Shown here: in pieces, positions 8,661 to 16,444 of the stretch | Position numbering within the stretch: the stretch's first letter is position 1 | Layout: every line of letters starts with the position of its first letter | Origin: CAVTWJ01 sp963849485 | GTDB lineage: Bacteria; Oederibacteriota; Muellerivitia; Muellerivitales; Muellerivitaceae | DNA: 64,000 nucleotides | NCBI GenBank assembly: GCA_963849485.1 | Contig: CAWKIF010000079.1 | Location: 1 to 64,000, forward strand | Direction: 5' to 3' | Notes under the pieces: generated by a model | The model's database searches: none | Seen by the model: only the letters and a program-made list of their open reading frames with translations | What the model was told of the DNA's origin: nothing | Program-made: the position numbers and the translations under genes

Positions 8661-9428
8661 ATGAAATTTTGGTTTTGGCTGGCGCTGGCCCTTCTTCCCT
8701 TAATCTCCTGGGCGGGACCGCCCTTCGAGACGGACGACCCGGAACCCACGGATTACCGCCACTGGGAAATTTACCTCGGAACGACGGGAGTGAGGACTCA
8801 GCCTGGTTATTTCGGGACGGCTCCCTTCCTGAACCTTAATTATGGAGGCTTACCCGACCTGCAATTGAGCCTGACTAGTCAATTTTCTTTAACCCTTCCT
8901 GACGAAGGGGCTTCCCATTTCGGTTTTGGCGATACCCTGGTGGGGGGCAAGTGGCGCTTCATCCACGAAACCGATAACTCTCCCCAAGTAGCGGTCTTCC
9001 CGCAGGTGAGTTTGCCAACCGGCGACACCTCCCAAGGCTTGGGGTATGGACAGTATCTATTTCTCTTGCCCCTATGGGCCCAAAAAAGCTGGGGACCCTG
9101 GACCACTTTCGGGGGTGCGGGCTATTGGTTCAACCCGGGCCCCGGGGAAAAAAACTGGGTCTTCGCGGGCTGGGAACTGCAAAGGGACCTTTCGGAAACC
9201 TTTACTGTCGGCGGGGAGGTTTTTTACCACAGCGCCGACCAGGTGGGCATCCCGGACGGAGCGGGATTCAACCTGGGTGGGTTCATCAACCTGGACCCGC
9301 TGAACCACATCGTCTTCTCTTTCGGGAGGGATTTCATCCAGAACGAATACCCCTTCACCGGTTACGCCGCCTGGGAATGGACCTTTTCCATGGACCCCTC
9401 CCCCGAAAAAAATGAAAAAGCGAAATAG
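8661..9428 (+). CDS. Outer-membrane beta-barrel protein, transporter-like
   Basis: 255 residues from the ATG at 8661, preceded by AAGGTGAG; a GTG two codons earlier is possible but inside the ribosome site. The signal peptide ends near ISWAGPP. The mature start PPFETDDPEPTDYRHWEIY, the repeated aromatic-ended strands and the segment FPQVSLPTGD are typical of a widespread outer-membrane family often annotated as 'transporter' or as related to the phenol-degradation MetA proteins. Function is unknown. It stands alone between a repeat element and a tandem-repeat region. Confidence 0.72.
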   Translation: MKFWFWLALALLPLISWAGPPFETDDPEPTDYRHWEIYLGTTGVRTQPGYFGTAPFLNLNYGGLPDLQLSLTSQFSLTLPDEGASHFGFGDTLVGGKWRFIHETDNSPQVAVFPQVSLPTGDTSQGLGYGQYLFLLPLWAQKSWGPWTTFGGAGYWFNPGPGEKNWVFAGWELQRDLSETFTVGGEVFYHSADQVGIPDGAGFNLGGFINLDPLNHIVFSFGRDFIQNEYPFTGYAAWEWTFSMDPSPEKNEKAK

Positions 9429-9520
9429 AAAGCTCTAACAAAACCACTTCCCCAATGTTAAATTGCCGGAAATAATATGGTATAGGTTAATGTTATGGCC
9501 AACTGAACACAGGTTCGCCA

Positions 9521-9670
9521 GCCTCTACCATGGGTTCATCGAAGGCTACCACGGCTTCAAGGGGTCGCTACCACGGGTTTGCAGGCCTCTACCACGGGTT
9601 CACCGATGGCTACCACGGCTTCCGGAGATCCTCCCACGGGTTTGCGGCCTCTACCACGGGTTCGGGGGGG
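9521..9670. repeat. Tandem repeat, about 2.4 units of 62-64 bp
   Basis: Units start at 9521, 9585 and 9647 with GCCTCTACCAYGGGTTC. Within each unit the shorter motif CTACCACGG(G/C)TT recurs two to three times. The region lies in the 299-base gap between the outer-membrane protein and cytochrome c genes. A short plus frame crosses it but has no ribosome site, so it is treated as non-coding. Confidence 0.8.
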
Positions 9671-9727
9671 CGGTACACAGCTTCCATTCAAATGGGTCTA
9701 CTTTAAAAAAAATAAATCCGACAAAAA

Positions 9728-10252
9728 TCAGGAACCCCGGCTGGGCACTTTCATCCATACGGGCTTCGCACCCGGCGTCAAATTGTCCATGTGCTTCAGG
9801 AAAAGCGTGAGCTTCCAAATTTGATCGTCGGAAAGAGTGCGGCTAAAGCCGGGCATACCGGTCAGGCGGATGCCATGCTTGACCTTCCAAAAGGTCATGC
9901 CTTCCGGGTCGTCCTCCACCCCATCCTCGGCCAGCTGGGGTGCCGGCTGGTAAAGCCCTACCGCGATGTTGGAAGGCTTCGCGTCGGGGCCGCCGTGACA
10001 GACCGCGCAATTCATCGCGTAGAGGTGGATACCCTCAATTAAATTCGGGTCGGTTAAGGCCACCGGATTGGCTCCTTTAGGCGCTTCCCTTTGGAGGGTG
10101 GCGTGGAGGGACTTACGGGCCGCCCATTTCTCAATCGCGGGCGGTTTGCCGTCCGCGTTGGCGGGCATCATCCCGGTACTGATAAACCAGTAGGCGCCCC
10201 CTGAGATCAACAAAACTGTCGTCAAAACGCCCCAAAAAAATGACTTTATCAT
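9728..10252 (-). CDS. Membrane-anchored monohaem cytochrome c
   Basis: 174 residues. The N-terminus has an uncleaved-looking membrane anchor (about 4-26). The haem site is CAVCH at residues 82-86 and the likely axial Met is in LTGMPGF about 45 residues later, as in class I cytochromes c. It would face the periplasm and carry electrons; partner unknown. The ATG at 10252 follows GGAGGAATCC. Divergent from a marR gene, with a 139-base shared promoter region, so the regulator may control it. Confidence 0.88.
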   Translation of the reverse strand: MIKSFFWGVLTTVLLISGGAYWFISTGMMPANADGKPPAIEKWAARKSLHATLQREAPKGANPVALTDPNLIEGIHLYAMNCAVCHGGPDAKPSNIAVGLYQPAPQLAEDGVEDDPEGMTFWKVKHGIRLTGMPGFSRTLSDDQIWKLTLFLKHMDNLTPGAKPVWMKVPSRGS

Positions 10253-10391
10253 GGATTCCTCCGTTTTTTATGCGCGTTTATCCAAATGTTGCCGCCGGGA
10301 GCTATCAAATTAGACACTTTCTTCTTTAGATTATCGTCAATATCACATTACAGAAGCTTTTGGAAGAATTCCACTGGGGGAGGACACTGAT

Positions 10392-10844
10392 ATGGTCGTT
10401 GCCTACGAAAAATTCAGGGCAGTCCGCCGCCAACTCAATCTGGTCTTCACCCAAAACCTGAAGCACCTCAAGATCGGCCCCAAGCAGGCCATCATGCTCC
10501 GGCATATCGAGACCACTGGCAAATGTTCCTTGGCGGACCTTTCGCGCGCCACCGTCACCGACCCGGCGGCCGTCAACCGGGCTGTGGCCGCCATGATTTC
10601 CCGGGGATTGATTGAACGCCACGAGCATGAGTCGGACCACCGCTGCTGGCAGGTTTCTCTTTCAGAAAAAGGCCGGACCATGGCCAAGGAAATCGAGAAG
10701 ATCTACGCCAGGGTGGCTGATGTTCTGGTTTCCCCCCTGACCATCGATGAAAGACATTCCCTTTTGGCCATACTGGACAAGGTTGCGGAATCTATCACGC
10801 CCCAAAAAGGCAAAATTGTAAATGAGACAACAAGTAAGAATTAA
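10392..10844 (+). CDS. MarR-family transcriptional regulator
   Basis: 150 residues. A winged helix-turn-helix spans about residues 28-100: recognition region CSLADLSRATVTDPAAVNRAVAAM followed by the wing ISRGLIERHEHESDHRCWQVSLSEKGR, the standard MarR signature. ATG at 10392 follows GGGGGAGGACACTGAT. It is divergent from the cytochrome c gene and convergent with the cupin gene. The ligand and operator are not evident. Confidence 0.9.
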   Translation: MVVAYEKFRAVRRQLNLVFTQNLKHLKIGPKQAIMLRHIETTGKCSLADLSRATVTDPAAVNRAVAAMISRGLIERHEHESDHRCWQVSLSEKGRTMAKEIEKIYARVADVLVSPLTIDERHSLLAILDKVAESITPQKGKIVNETTSKN

Positions 10845-10865
10845 GAAGTAAAAGTTAAAACAAAA

Positions 10866-10896
10866 AGGCCGGGCCTAATGGCCCGGCCTTTTTTTA
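10866..10896. terminator. Bidirectional terminator between marR and cupin genes
   Basis: Perfect stem AGGCCGGGCC / GGCCCGGCCT with TAAT loop, T-run on the plus strand and A-run on the other side, so it can serve both convergent genes. Confidence 0.9.
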
Positions 10897-10897
10897 T

Positions 10898-11311
10898 TCA
10901 GTGGCGGCTCAGGGTGCCGCCCTGAATGGAACCTTCCCCCTCTCCTAGGGAAGGTCCCGGTGGACAGTCGCGGGGGGAAAAAGCCGGAAGGCAAACCGCG
11001 ATATATTCCGCGCCCCCGGGATTCGGCGTGCCGTAGCGGACCCATTCGCCCTTGGGGGCGTGAACCGCCTGGCCCCCCGTGACTTCCAAGACGCCTCCGG
11101 TGGTTTCCACCCGCAAGGTGCCCGACAAGACAAGAGTGTACTCGTCGAATTCCGGGGTCTGGCCCGGTTCGGACCAACCCTGCGGGCTTTTCATGCGGGC
11201 TAGGCTGATCTCGGAGTCCCCCGAGTTCACCAGCCCGAAAAATTCCTCAATGCGCTTGGGAGGCGTGCCCACCGCCTCGACGATGGCAGGTGCCTTGATA
11301 ACTTCCGCCAT
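10898..11311 (-). CDS. Small cupin-domain protein
   Basis: 137 residues from the ATG at 11311; the in-frame ATG at 11326 is inside the GGAGGAG ribosome site. The core reads as a single cupin barrel: PEFDEYTLVLSGTLRVE (strand pair with the usual Glu-containing motif 1) then GGQAVHAPKGEWVRYGTP (motif 2, with His replaced around the canonical position). Similar to EutQ/ectoine-synthase-like small cupins. A sugar- or metabolite-binding or isomerase role is possible; no specific substrate can be given. Downstream of the efflux operon on the same strand but separated by a palindromic repeat. Confidence 0.8.
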   Translation of the reverse strand: MAEVIKAPAIVEAVGTPPKRIEEFFGLVNSGDSEISLARMKSPQGWSEPGQTPEFDEYTLVLSGTLRVETTGGVLEVTGGQAVHAPKGEWVRYGTPNPGGAEYIAVCLPAFSPRDCPPGPSLGEGEGSIQGGTLSRH

Positions 11312-11363
11312 GACTTTCTCCTCCATGATTAAAACCGATAAAGCAACAAACTAAGACAATTAT

Positions 11364-11507
11364 CACCGCCAAGGCGCCAAGGCGCCAAGAACAACATAAA
11401 AACAATCAGAGATTTATACCAATTGCAGAATCCAGAAAAGATTTTTCCCAAAGGGTTTAAACAAATATTGACTAGGTTTTCTTGGCGGTCTTGGCGCCTT
11501 GGCGGTG
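11364..11507. repeat. Palindromic intergenic repeat, family 1, copy A
   Basis: 144 bp with complementary ends: CACCGCCAAGGCGCCAAG at the left and CTTGGCGCCTTGGCGGTG at the right; the interior is AT-rich. It fills the gap between the cupin gene and emrB. Copies B (13215), C (16266) and a diverged D (24547) share the arms. Confidence 0.85.
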
Positions 11508-11525
11508 AAATAGGCCTTTGCTTTT

Positions 11526-13169
11526 TTAGTGAGCGTCCGCCGGGCTGGCTAGTTTATCCGGCCGGTGCAGGAAGAAAGTGGGAATCAGGGTCAGGCTGAA
11601 GGCCAGGGCCATGATCCACATCATGTAATCAAAGCTCACCACGAAGGCCTGTTTTTGCACCCTAAAGTAAGCCTCCTTCGCCAGCAATCCGTTCGAGCTG
11701 AACATCCCCACTTCGTTGGCGAACTTGTAACCCATGGCCTTGGCCGAATAGGCCCACTCGGTAAAGTTGAGGTTGAGCGGGCTGATGTTGGACACCAGGT
11801 TATGGTACACCCGGTCCTGGGACTTCTTGAACATGGTGGCGAAGACGGCGATGCCCACGCTCCCCCCGATCTGGCGGGACAGGTTCATGATGCCGGCCGC
11901 CTGGCCCAGCTTAGGGCCGGTGAACTGGCCCAGCACCACCGCGTTGATGGGCACGAAAAGGCTCGACATGCCCGCCCCGCGGATCATGAGGGGCCAAAAG
12001 AGGTTCCAGTAGGTGGACTGGGCCGAGAAGTGGGCGATCATGAAAAGGGCGATCTCGGAGCAGGAGAGGCCGTAAAAGATGAACATCCTCGGGTCGCGTT
12101 TCCGCAATTGCATGCCGATGACGGGCATTAAGAGGCCCGACAGGATGGCGCTGGGCATGAAGAGGTTGCCGGTTTGGGTGGCGTTCATATTAAGCATCAA
12201 TTGGGAGAAAATGGGGATGAAGAAGATCAGGGCGTAAAGCATGCCGCCCACCGAGGACATCAGGAAGGCCCCGCTGAAGAGGGTGAGGTTCTTGAAGAGC
12301 CTCAAATCCACGATGGGGTGCTCGGTTTTCAGTTCCCACCAGAGGAAGGCCGGGATACAGATGGCGGTGATGACCGTCATGATCACGATGGTCTGGGAGG
12401 AGAACCAGTCGTCCGCCTCGCCCCTTTCCAGCACGAACTGCAGGCATCCCACCCCCGCGACCAGCAGGCCCAACCCGGTGAAATCAATGGGCGCGGTTTT
12501 CATACGGTTGTGGTGTTCTTCATGGTGCTTCTCAACCTTGTAGTCCGTGACATACATGGCCGCCATGAAGGCCGCTAGGAGCCCTAAGGGCAGGTTGATG
12601 TTGAAGATCATGCGCCAGCCGAAATGGTCGGTCAGGTAACCGCCCAGTGGCGGACCTAAGGTCGGGCCAATGATAACCACCATCCCGTAGAGGGCGCTCC
12701 CCAAGCCCGAACGGCCGGGGAAAGCTTCCTGAATGAGGGCCTGGGAGGTTGGAAGCAACGCCCCTCCCGCCAGTCCCTGGATAACCCGGAAGAACACGAG
12801 GGTCGAGAGGTTCGGCGCCAGGCCGCAGGCCACCGAGGCGGCCACGAAAAGCAGGATGCAGGTAATGTAGTAGGAACGACGCCCAAACCTCACCCCCAGC
12901 CACCCGGAGATGGGAAGCACGATGGCGTTGGAGATGATATAGCCGGTGACGATCCAGCCGATCTCATCCAGGGTGGCCCCCAGGTTCCCCATCATGGTGG
13001 GGATGGCCACGTTCACGATGGAGGTATCGATGATCTCGAGCATCGAGGCCAGGCCCGCCGTGATGACCATCATCACCGCCGCCCGGGAAATACCCTGGGG
13101 AGGCGCGGACGCCCCCGCCTGGCCCGCGGGAAGGGCGGCGGCTGAAGATGTGGATTGTCCCTTAGCCAT
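11526..13169 (-). CDS. emrB: EmrB/QacA-type MFS drug efflux transporter (DHA2)
   Basis: 547 residues with about 14 membrane helices, the DHA2 arrangement. Helix 1 has the family motif LEIIDTSIVNVAIPTM; the loop 2-3 motif A is GWLGVRFGRRSYY; motif C is ALYGMVVIIGPTLGPPLGGY in helix 5. This is the inner-membrane proton/drug antiporter of a tripartite pump with EmrA and a TolC protein. ATG at 13169 follows AAAGGAATCACG. A family 1 repeat lies between it and emrA, which makes the last gene of the operon 188 bases distant from the rest. Confidence 0.93.
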   Translation of the reverse strand: MAKGQSTSSAAALPAGQAGASAPPQGISRAAVMMVITAGLASMLEIIDTSIVNVAIPTMMGNLGATLDEIGWIVTGYIISNAIVLPISGWLGVRFGRRSYYITCILLFVAASVACGLAPNLSTLVFFRVIQGLAGGALLPTSQALIQEAFPGRSGLGSALYGMVVIIGPTLGPPLGGYLTDHFGWRMIFNINLPLGLLAAFMAAMYVTDYKVEKHHEEHHNRMKTAPIDFTGLGLLVAGVGCLQFVLERGEADDWFSSQTIVIMTVITAICIPAFLWWELKTEHPIVDLRLFKNLTLFSGAFLMSSVGGMLYALIFFIPIFSQLMLNMNATQTGNLFMPSAILSGLLMPVIGMQLRKRDPRMFIFYGLSCSEIALFMIAHFSAQSTYWNLFWPLMIRGAGMSSLFVPINAVVLGQFTGPKLGQAAGIMNLSRQIGGSVGIAVFATMFKKSQDRVYHNLVSNISPLNLNFTEWAYSAKAMGYKFANEVGMFSSNGLLAKEAYFRVQKQAFVVSFDYMMWIMALAFSLTLIPTFFLHRPDKLASPADAH

Positions 13170-13214
13170 CGTGATTCCTTTTAAGTATCTCTAAGAAAAA
13201 ACAAAGGCGATTTT

Positions 13215-13323
13215 CACCGCCAAGACGCCAAGGCCGCCAAGAACAACTAAGGACAAGAAAACCTAAAAGAGATCCAAAAATATTTGCTTTGTCTTTCTTG
13301 GCGAACTTTGCGTCTTGGCGATG
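13215..13323. repeat. Palindromic intergenic repeat, family 1, copy B
   Basis: Left arm CACCGCCAAGACGCCAAG, right arm GCGTCTTGGCGATG. It sits inside the efflux operon between emrA and emrB. Confidence 0.85.
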
Positions 13324-13357
13324 AAAAAAACTCTTTTTGTGGTAATGCCGTTTGTGC

Positions 13358-14212
13358 TTAATGAATCTTTACGTCGACCACGGCGGAGAGGCCCGCCGCG
13401 AGGCGATCGATATCCGTGGCCGCGAGGTTCAGAAGCTTAATCTTGACGGGGATGCGCTGCACCACTTTGGTGAAGTTGCCGGTGGAATTATCCGGGGGCA
13501 ATAGCGTGAAGGTGGAGCCGGTGGCGGAGCCGATGGAATCCACCTCCCCCTCGTACTTCTTGCCGTTGACCGCGTCCACCCGAATATCCACCTTCTCCCC
13601 GGGGTGGATTCCGGAAAGCTGGGTTTCCTTGAAGTTGGCGGTGACCCAGCGTTCCTGGGAGGAAACAAAGCCGAAGAGGGCCTGCCCGGGGGGGATCACC
13701 ATGCCCGGTTCCACCGCTTTTTTGGCGATGGACCCGTCCTCGGGGGCGGTGATCTGGGTATAACCCAGGTTCAGTTTGGCCGCGTCCGCCTTGTACTGGT
13801 CGGCCTTCAGGCGGGCCTGCAGGTTGTTGTAACGGGCAATGGCCTTGTCGTAGTCGCTCTTGGAAACGGCCTGGTCCTGGTAGAGTTTCTTGATGCGCTC
13901 GTAATCCTGCGCCGCCTGGATCAGGTCGGCCTGAACCGACGACTGGTCGGCGATGGCCTGGTTGTAGGCCGCCGAATAGTCCTGGTCGTCGATCTGGGCC
14001 AAAAGCTGGCCCGCCTTCACCTTGTCGTTCTCATCCACCAAAACCTTTTGCACCGTACCGCCGATGCGGGAGGAAAGCATCAGGGAATGGGCCTGGATGT
14101 AGGCGTCGTCGGTGGAAACGTAAAAATAAGACTGGTAGCCGAAATAGCAGGCCGCCGCCAGCGCCAGCACGACGACGACGCGGATGAAGAGGTTCTTTTT
14201 TTCCTTAGTCAT
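13358..14212 (-). CDS. emrA: EmrA/HlyD-type membrane fusion protein
   Basis: 284 residues from the ATG at 14212, which follows AAGGAGAATCAGCC; a TTG at 14230 lies in that ribosome site. One N-terminal membrane helix (about 8-28), then a barrel-sandwich/lipoyl half (VDENDKVKAGQLLAQIDDQDY), a coiled-coil hairpin (about 75-140), the second lipoyl half (TAPEDGSIAKKAVEPGMVIPPGQ) and a beta-barrel domain. It bridges EmrB and the TolC channel in the periplasm. It overlaps the tolC-like gene by 8 bases, so the two are co-translated. Confidence 0.93.
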   Translation of the reverse strand: MTKEKKNLFIRVVVVLALAAACYFGYQSYFYVSTDDAYIQAHSLMLSSRIGGTVQKVLVDENDKVKAGQLLAQIDDQDYSAAYNQAIADQSSVQADLIQAAQDYERIKKLYQDQAVSKSDYDKAIARYNNLQARLKADQYKADAAKLNLGYTQITAPEDGSIAKKAVEPGMVIPPGQALFGFVSSQERWVTANFKETQLSGIHPGEKVDIRVDAVNGKKYEGEVDSIGSATGSTFTLLPPDNSTGNFTKVVQRIPVKIKLLNLAATDIDRLAAGLSAVVDVKIH

Positions 14213-15614
14213 GGCTGATTCTCCTTCCAACGGCGGTTTCCAGGTTGATGAGGGCTTCGAGGGCGTCGACTTGGGCCTGAACCAGCCCCGCCGCGGCCCG
14301 GAATTCTTCCAGCTCGGCGTCCAAAACGTCGGTGGTAGTGCGGGTGCCCGCCTTGAAACCCAAGGTGGCCAGCCTCGCGCTTTCCTTGGCCTTGTCGATA
14401 TCGGTAAGTTTCGCCTGGTAGAGGGAGACCTTGGAAACCAGGGTCCGCTTCCATATATCGAAATCGTAGGGAGCCTTCAGTTTCGAAGCGGCGAAATCGT
14501 CGTTCGCCTCGTTGGCCCGCTCGTGGGCCTCGTTGGACTTGGCCCAGGAAGTCCCCCCGTCCAAAAGGTCCCAGGTGGCGGACGCCCCGACGAAATAACT
14601 ATCGCTAACAGTTCCCGTATTGGTGGGGCTTCCCCCAAAAGCGTAATCTTGCAGGTTGTACCATTGGTATTCGCCGGTGATGGAAACCTTGGGAACCCAA
14701 AAGGAATCCGCGGCGGCGCTTTGGTCCCCGGCGGCCAGGGCCTGGAGTTCCTTGGCCCTCAAGTCGGGACGGTCCTTGAAATCGACCTTTTCGATTCCCA
14801 AAAGGATCGTGTCCGAGTTCAGGACGGGCAGGTCCCCCGAGAGGATCCGGTCGTCCTGGGGAAGGCCCATGGCCTGGGCCAGGGCTTCCCGGGCCAGGAC
14901 CACGTTGTCATGGTAGGAAATCTGGTCCGATTTGGCCTCGGAAAGCTGGACTTCGACCCGCAGGACGTCGTATCTGGTGGCCTGGCCGTTATCCATCTGG
15001 TCGTCGACGATGCGCAGGTGGTCCTCCAGCGTCTTCACGTTCTCGTCCGCCATGTCGGACAGTTCTTTGGCGGCCTGAGCCTTGTAAAAAGCCAATCGGA
15101 CCTGTTCCTGCAGTTGGAAGGAAGCCCAATGGGAAAGAAGACTAGCCGCCTCATGGCTGTTGTTGGCGGCGTCGAGTTTGTTGACATTACGCAACCCGTC
15201 GAAAAGGTCGAAACTGGCATCCAAGGAGAGGTTAGCGATGGGGAAATTTTCGTCGAATGAGATATACGATATAGGCGGAGCGGACGATAAAGCCACATTC
15301 TCATTCGCGTATTGATTCGCCATGAAATATTTCCCACTGATGGAGATGTGGGGAAGAAATCCGTCCGTGAAGGCCTCCACCTGTCCCCAGGAAGTCTCCT
15401 TTTCGAAATCGACCGCCTTTTTGTAATTGGGGGAATGTTCGACCGCTTCCTGCTGGGCCGTGGTTAGGTCCAACAACCCGGCGCTGGAAGCCGGGGCGGG
15501 AGCCGCCGCGGACACCGGAAAGGTCAAATCCGAAGGAATGGGCGTTTGGGCTTGGGCGAAACCGCCTAAGGCCAGGGCTCCGCCGAAAATCAAAGTCAGT
15601 GTCGGTCGTCTCAT
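14205..15614 (-). CDS. TolC-family outer-membrane efflux protein
   Basis: 469 residues. Signal peptide (cleavage near GFAQAQTP), then the two repeated halves of an outer-membrane factor with long coiled-coil helices (AKELSDMADENVKTLEDHLRI; second half SARLATLGFKAGTRTTTDVL, the family's typical closing motif). It forms the trimeric exit duct for the EmrAB pump. ATG at 15614 overlaps the upstream marR stop (ATGA). Another TolC-family gene is at 46259. Confidence 0.93.
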   Translation of the reverse strand: MRRPTLTLIFGGALALGGFAQAQTPIPSDLTFPVSAAAPAPASSAGLLDLTTAQQEAVEHSPNYKKAVDFEKETSWGQVEAFTDGFLPHISISGKYFMANQYANENVALSSAPPISYISFDENFPIANLSLDASFDLFDGLRNVNKLDAANNSHEAASLLSHWASFQLQEQVRLAFYKAQAAKELSDMADENVKTLEDHLRIVDDQMDNGQATRYDVLRVEVQLSEAKSDQISYHDNVVLAREALAQAMGLPQDDRILSGDLPVLNSDTILLGIEKVDFKDRPDLRAKELQALAAGDQSAAADSFWVPKVSITGEYQWYNLQDYAFGGSPTNTGTVSDSYFVGASATWDLLDGGTSWAKSNEAHERANEANDDFAASKLKAPYDFDIWKRTLVSKVSLYQAKLTDIDKAKESARLATLGFKAGTRTTTDVLDAELEEFRAAAGLVQAQVDALEALINLETAVGRRISHD

Positions 15615-16120
15615 GTCGTTCCTCGATTCGCGTCAACGGCAAGATGGGATAAAACCAGCTTCCTCAACAGCTTCAGGACTTCTTTCTGCTCATGGGACGA
15701 AAGGCCGGCCAAGAATTTTTTATCGGCGGCTTCCCCCAATTTGTGCGCTTTGGGAAGGATTTCCTTTCCCTTGGGGGTCAAGACCAGGGCGTGGGACCGG
15801 CGGTCCGTGGGATGCTCTTGCCTTTCCACCAGGCCCTTTTGTTCCAGGTCGTCAATGACCGCCACCATGGTGGTACGGTCGATATGGGTGCATTTCCCGA
15901 TCTCATGCTGGCTGACCGAACCCCTTTCGTTGATCACGATCATCACCCCCCATTGCTTTCCGTCGATCCCCAGGGGTTCCAGGGCCTCCGCATAGGCATC
16001 CCGGATCTTCTGGGCCCCCTTGTTCAGCAGAAAGCCCATTTTCCCCAGGAGGGCTTCGGGAATTCCCTCGGGGAGGCGGGAAGACTCACTAGTCTTTTGG
16101 AATAAAGGTTTGAGAACCAT
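15611..16120 (-). CDS. MarR-family repressor of the efflux operon
   Basis: 169 residues. The winged helix reads SVSQHEIGKCTHIDRTTMVAVIDDL then EQKGLVERQEHPTDRRSHALVLTPKG, with the conserved DRR of MarR wings. It is the first gene of marR-tolC-emrA-emrB, an arrangement in which MarR proteins repress their own drug-pump operon. No clear ribosome site precedes the ATG at 16120; a start at Met 28 (MGFLLNKGAQKIRD) would also give a complete MarR domain. A palindrome at 16155-16169 just upstream is the likely operator. Confidence 0.9.
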   Translation of the reverse strand: MVLKPLFQKTSESSRLPEGIPEALLGKMGFLLNKGAQKIRDAYAEALEPLGIDGKQWGVMIVINERGSVSQHEIGKCTHIDRTTMVAVIDDLEQKGLVERQEHPTDRRSHALVLTPKGKEILPKAHKLGEAADKKFLAGLSSHEQKEVLKLLRKLVLSHLAVDANRGTT

Positions 16121-16154
16121 TTATTTGATTATCCTTATCATCAATGGATTGATT

Positions 16155-16169
16155 ATCAGTAATACTGAT
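16155..16169. promoter_or_regulatory. Candidate MarR operator
   Basis: Perfect 7-bp inverted repeat ATCAGTA-a-TACTGAT, 35 bases upstream of the marR start and within an AT-rich promoter-like stretch; GATTATC occurs on both sides. Confidence 0.6.
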
Positions 16170-16265
16170 TATCTGAAAGAGTGTCAATCCCTCCCCTAAA
16201 AATATTTCATCAAGTAAATCGATTTTCGAGTACGAACCCCAAACCAACATCCAACGGCAATTTTT

Positions 16266-16375
16266 ACCGCCAAGACGCCAAGACCGCCAAGAAAGGCAAA
16301 ATACAAGCTTTGGATTTACATCGTTTTTAACCACCGGCCTTGTGAAGTTCTTAGTGCCTTGGTGTCTTGGCGGTG
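16266..16375. repeat. Palindromic intergenic repeat, family 1, copy C
   Basis: Arms ACCGCCAAGACGCCAAG and GTGTCTTGGCGGTG. Located in the divergent region between marR and the permease. The open frame of the permease extends upstream into it, but that extension is repeat sequence. Confidence 0.83.
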
Positions 16376-16444
16376 AAAAAGTTGGTTTTGTTAGAATCTC
16401 TAAAACTCCTTGACCGTGCTTTAAGGCCCGTTTACGCTCTTGTC

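Noticed and set aside
9521..9670. CRISPR array
   Set aside because: Repeat and spacer are not separated; units are contiguous 62-64 bp with internal sub-repeats, and no cas gene is near.
16367..16444. Upstream TTG start for the NCS2 permease
   Set aside because: The extension is encoded by the intergenic repeat copy C and does not resemble permease N-termini.
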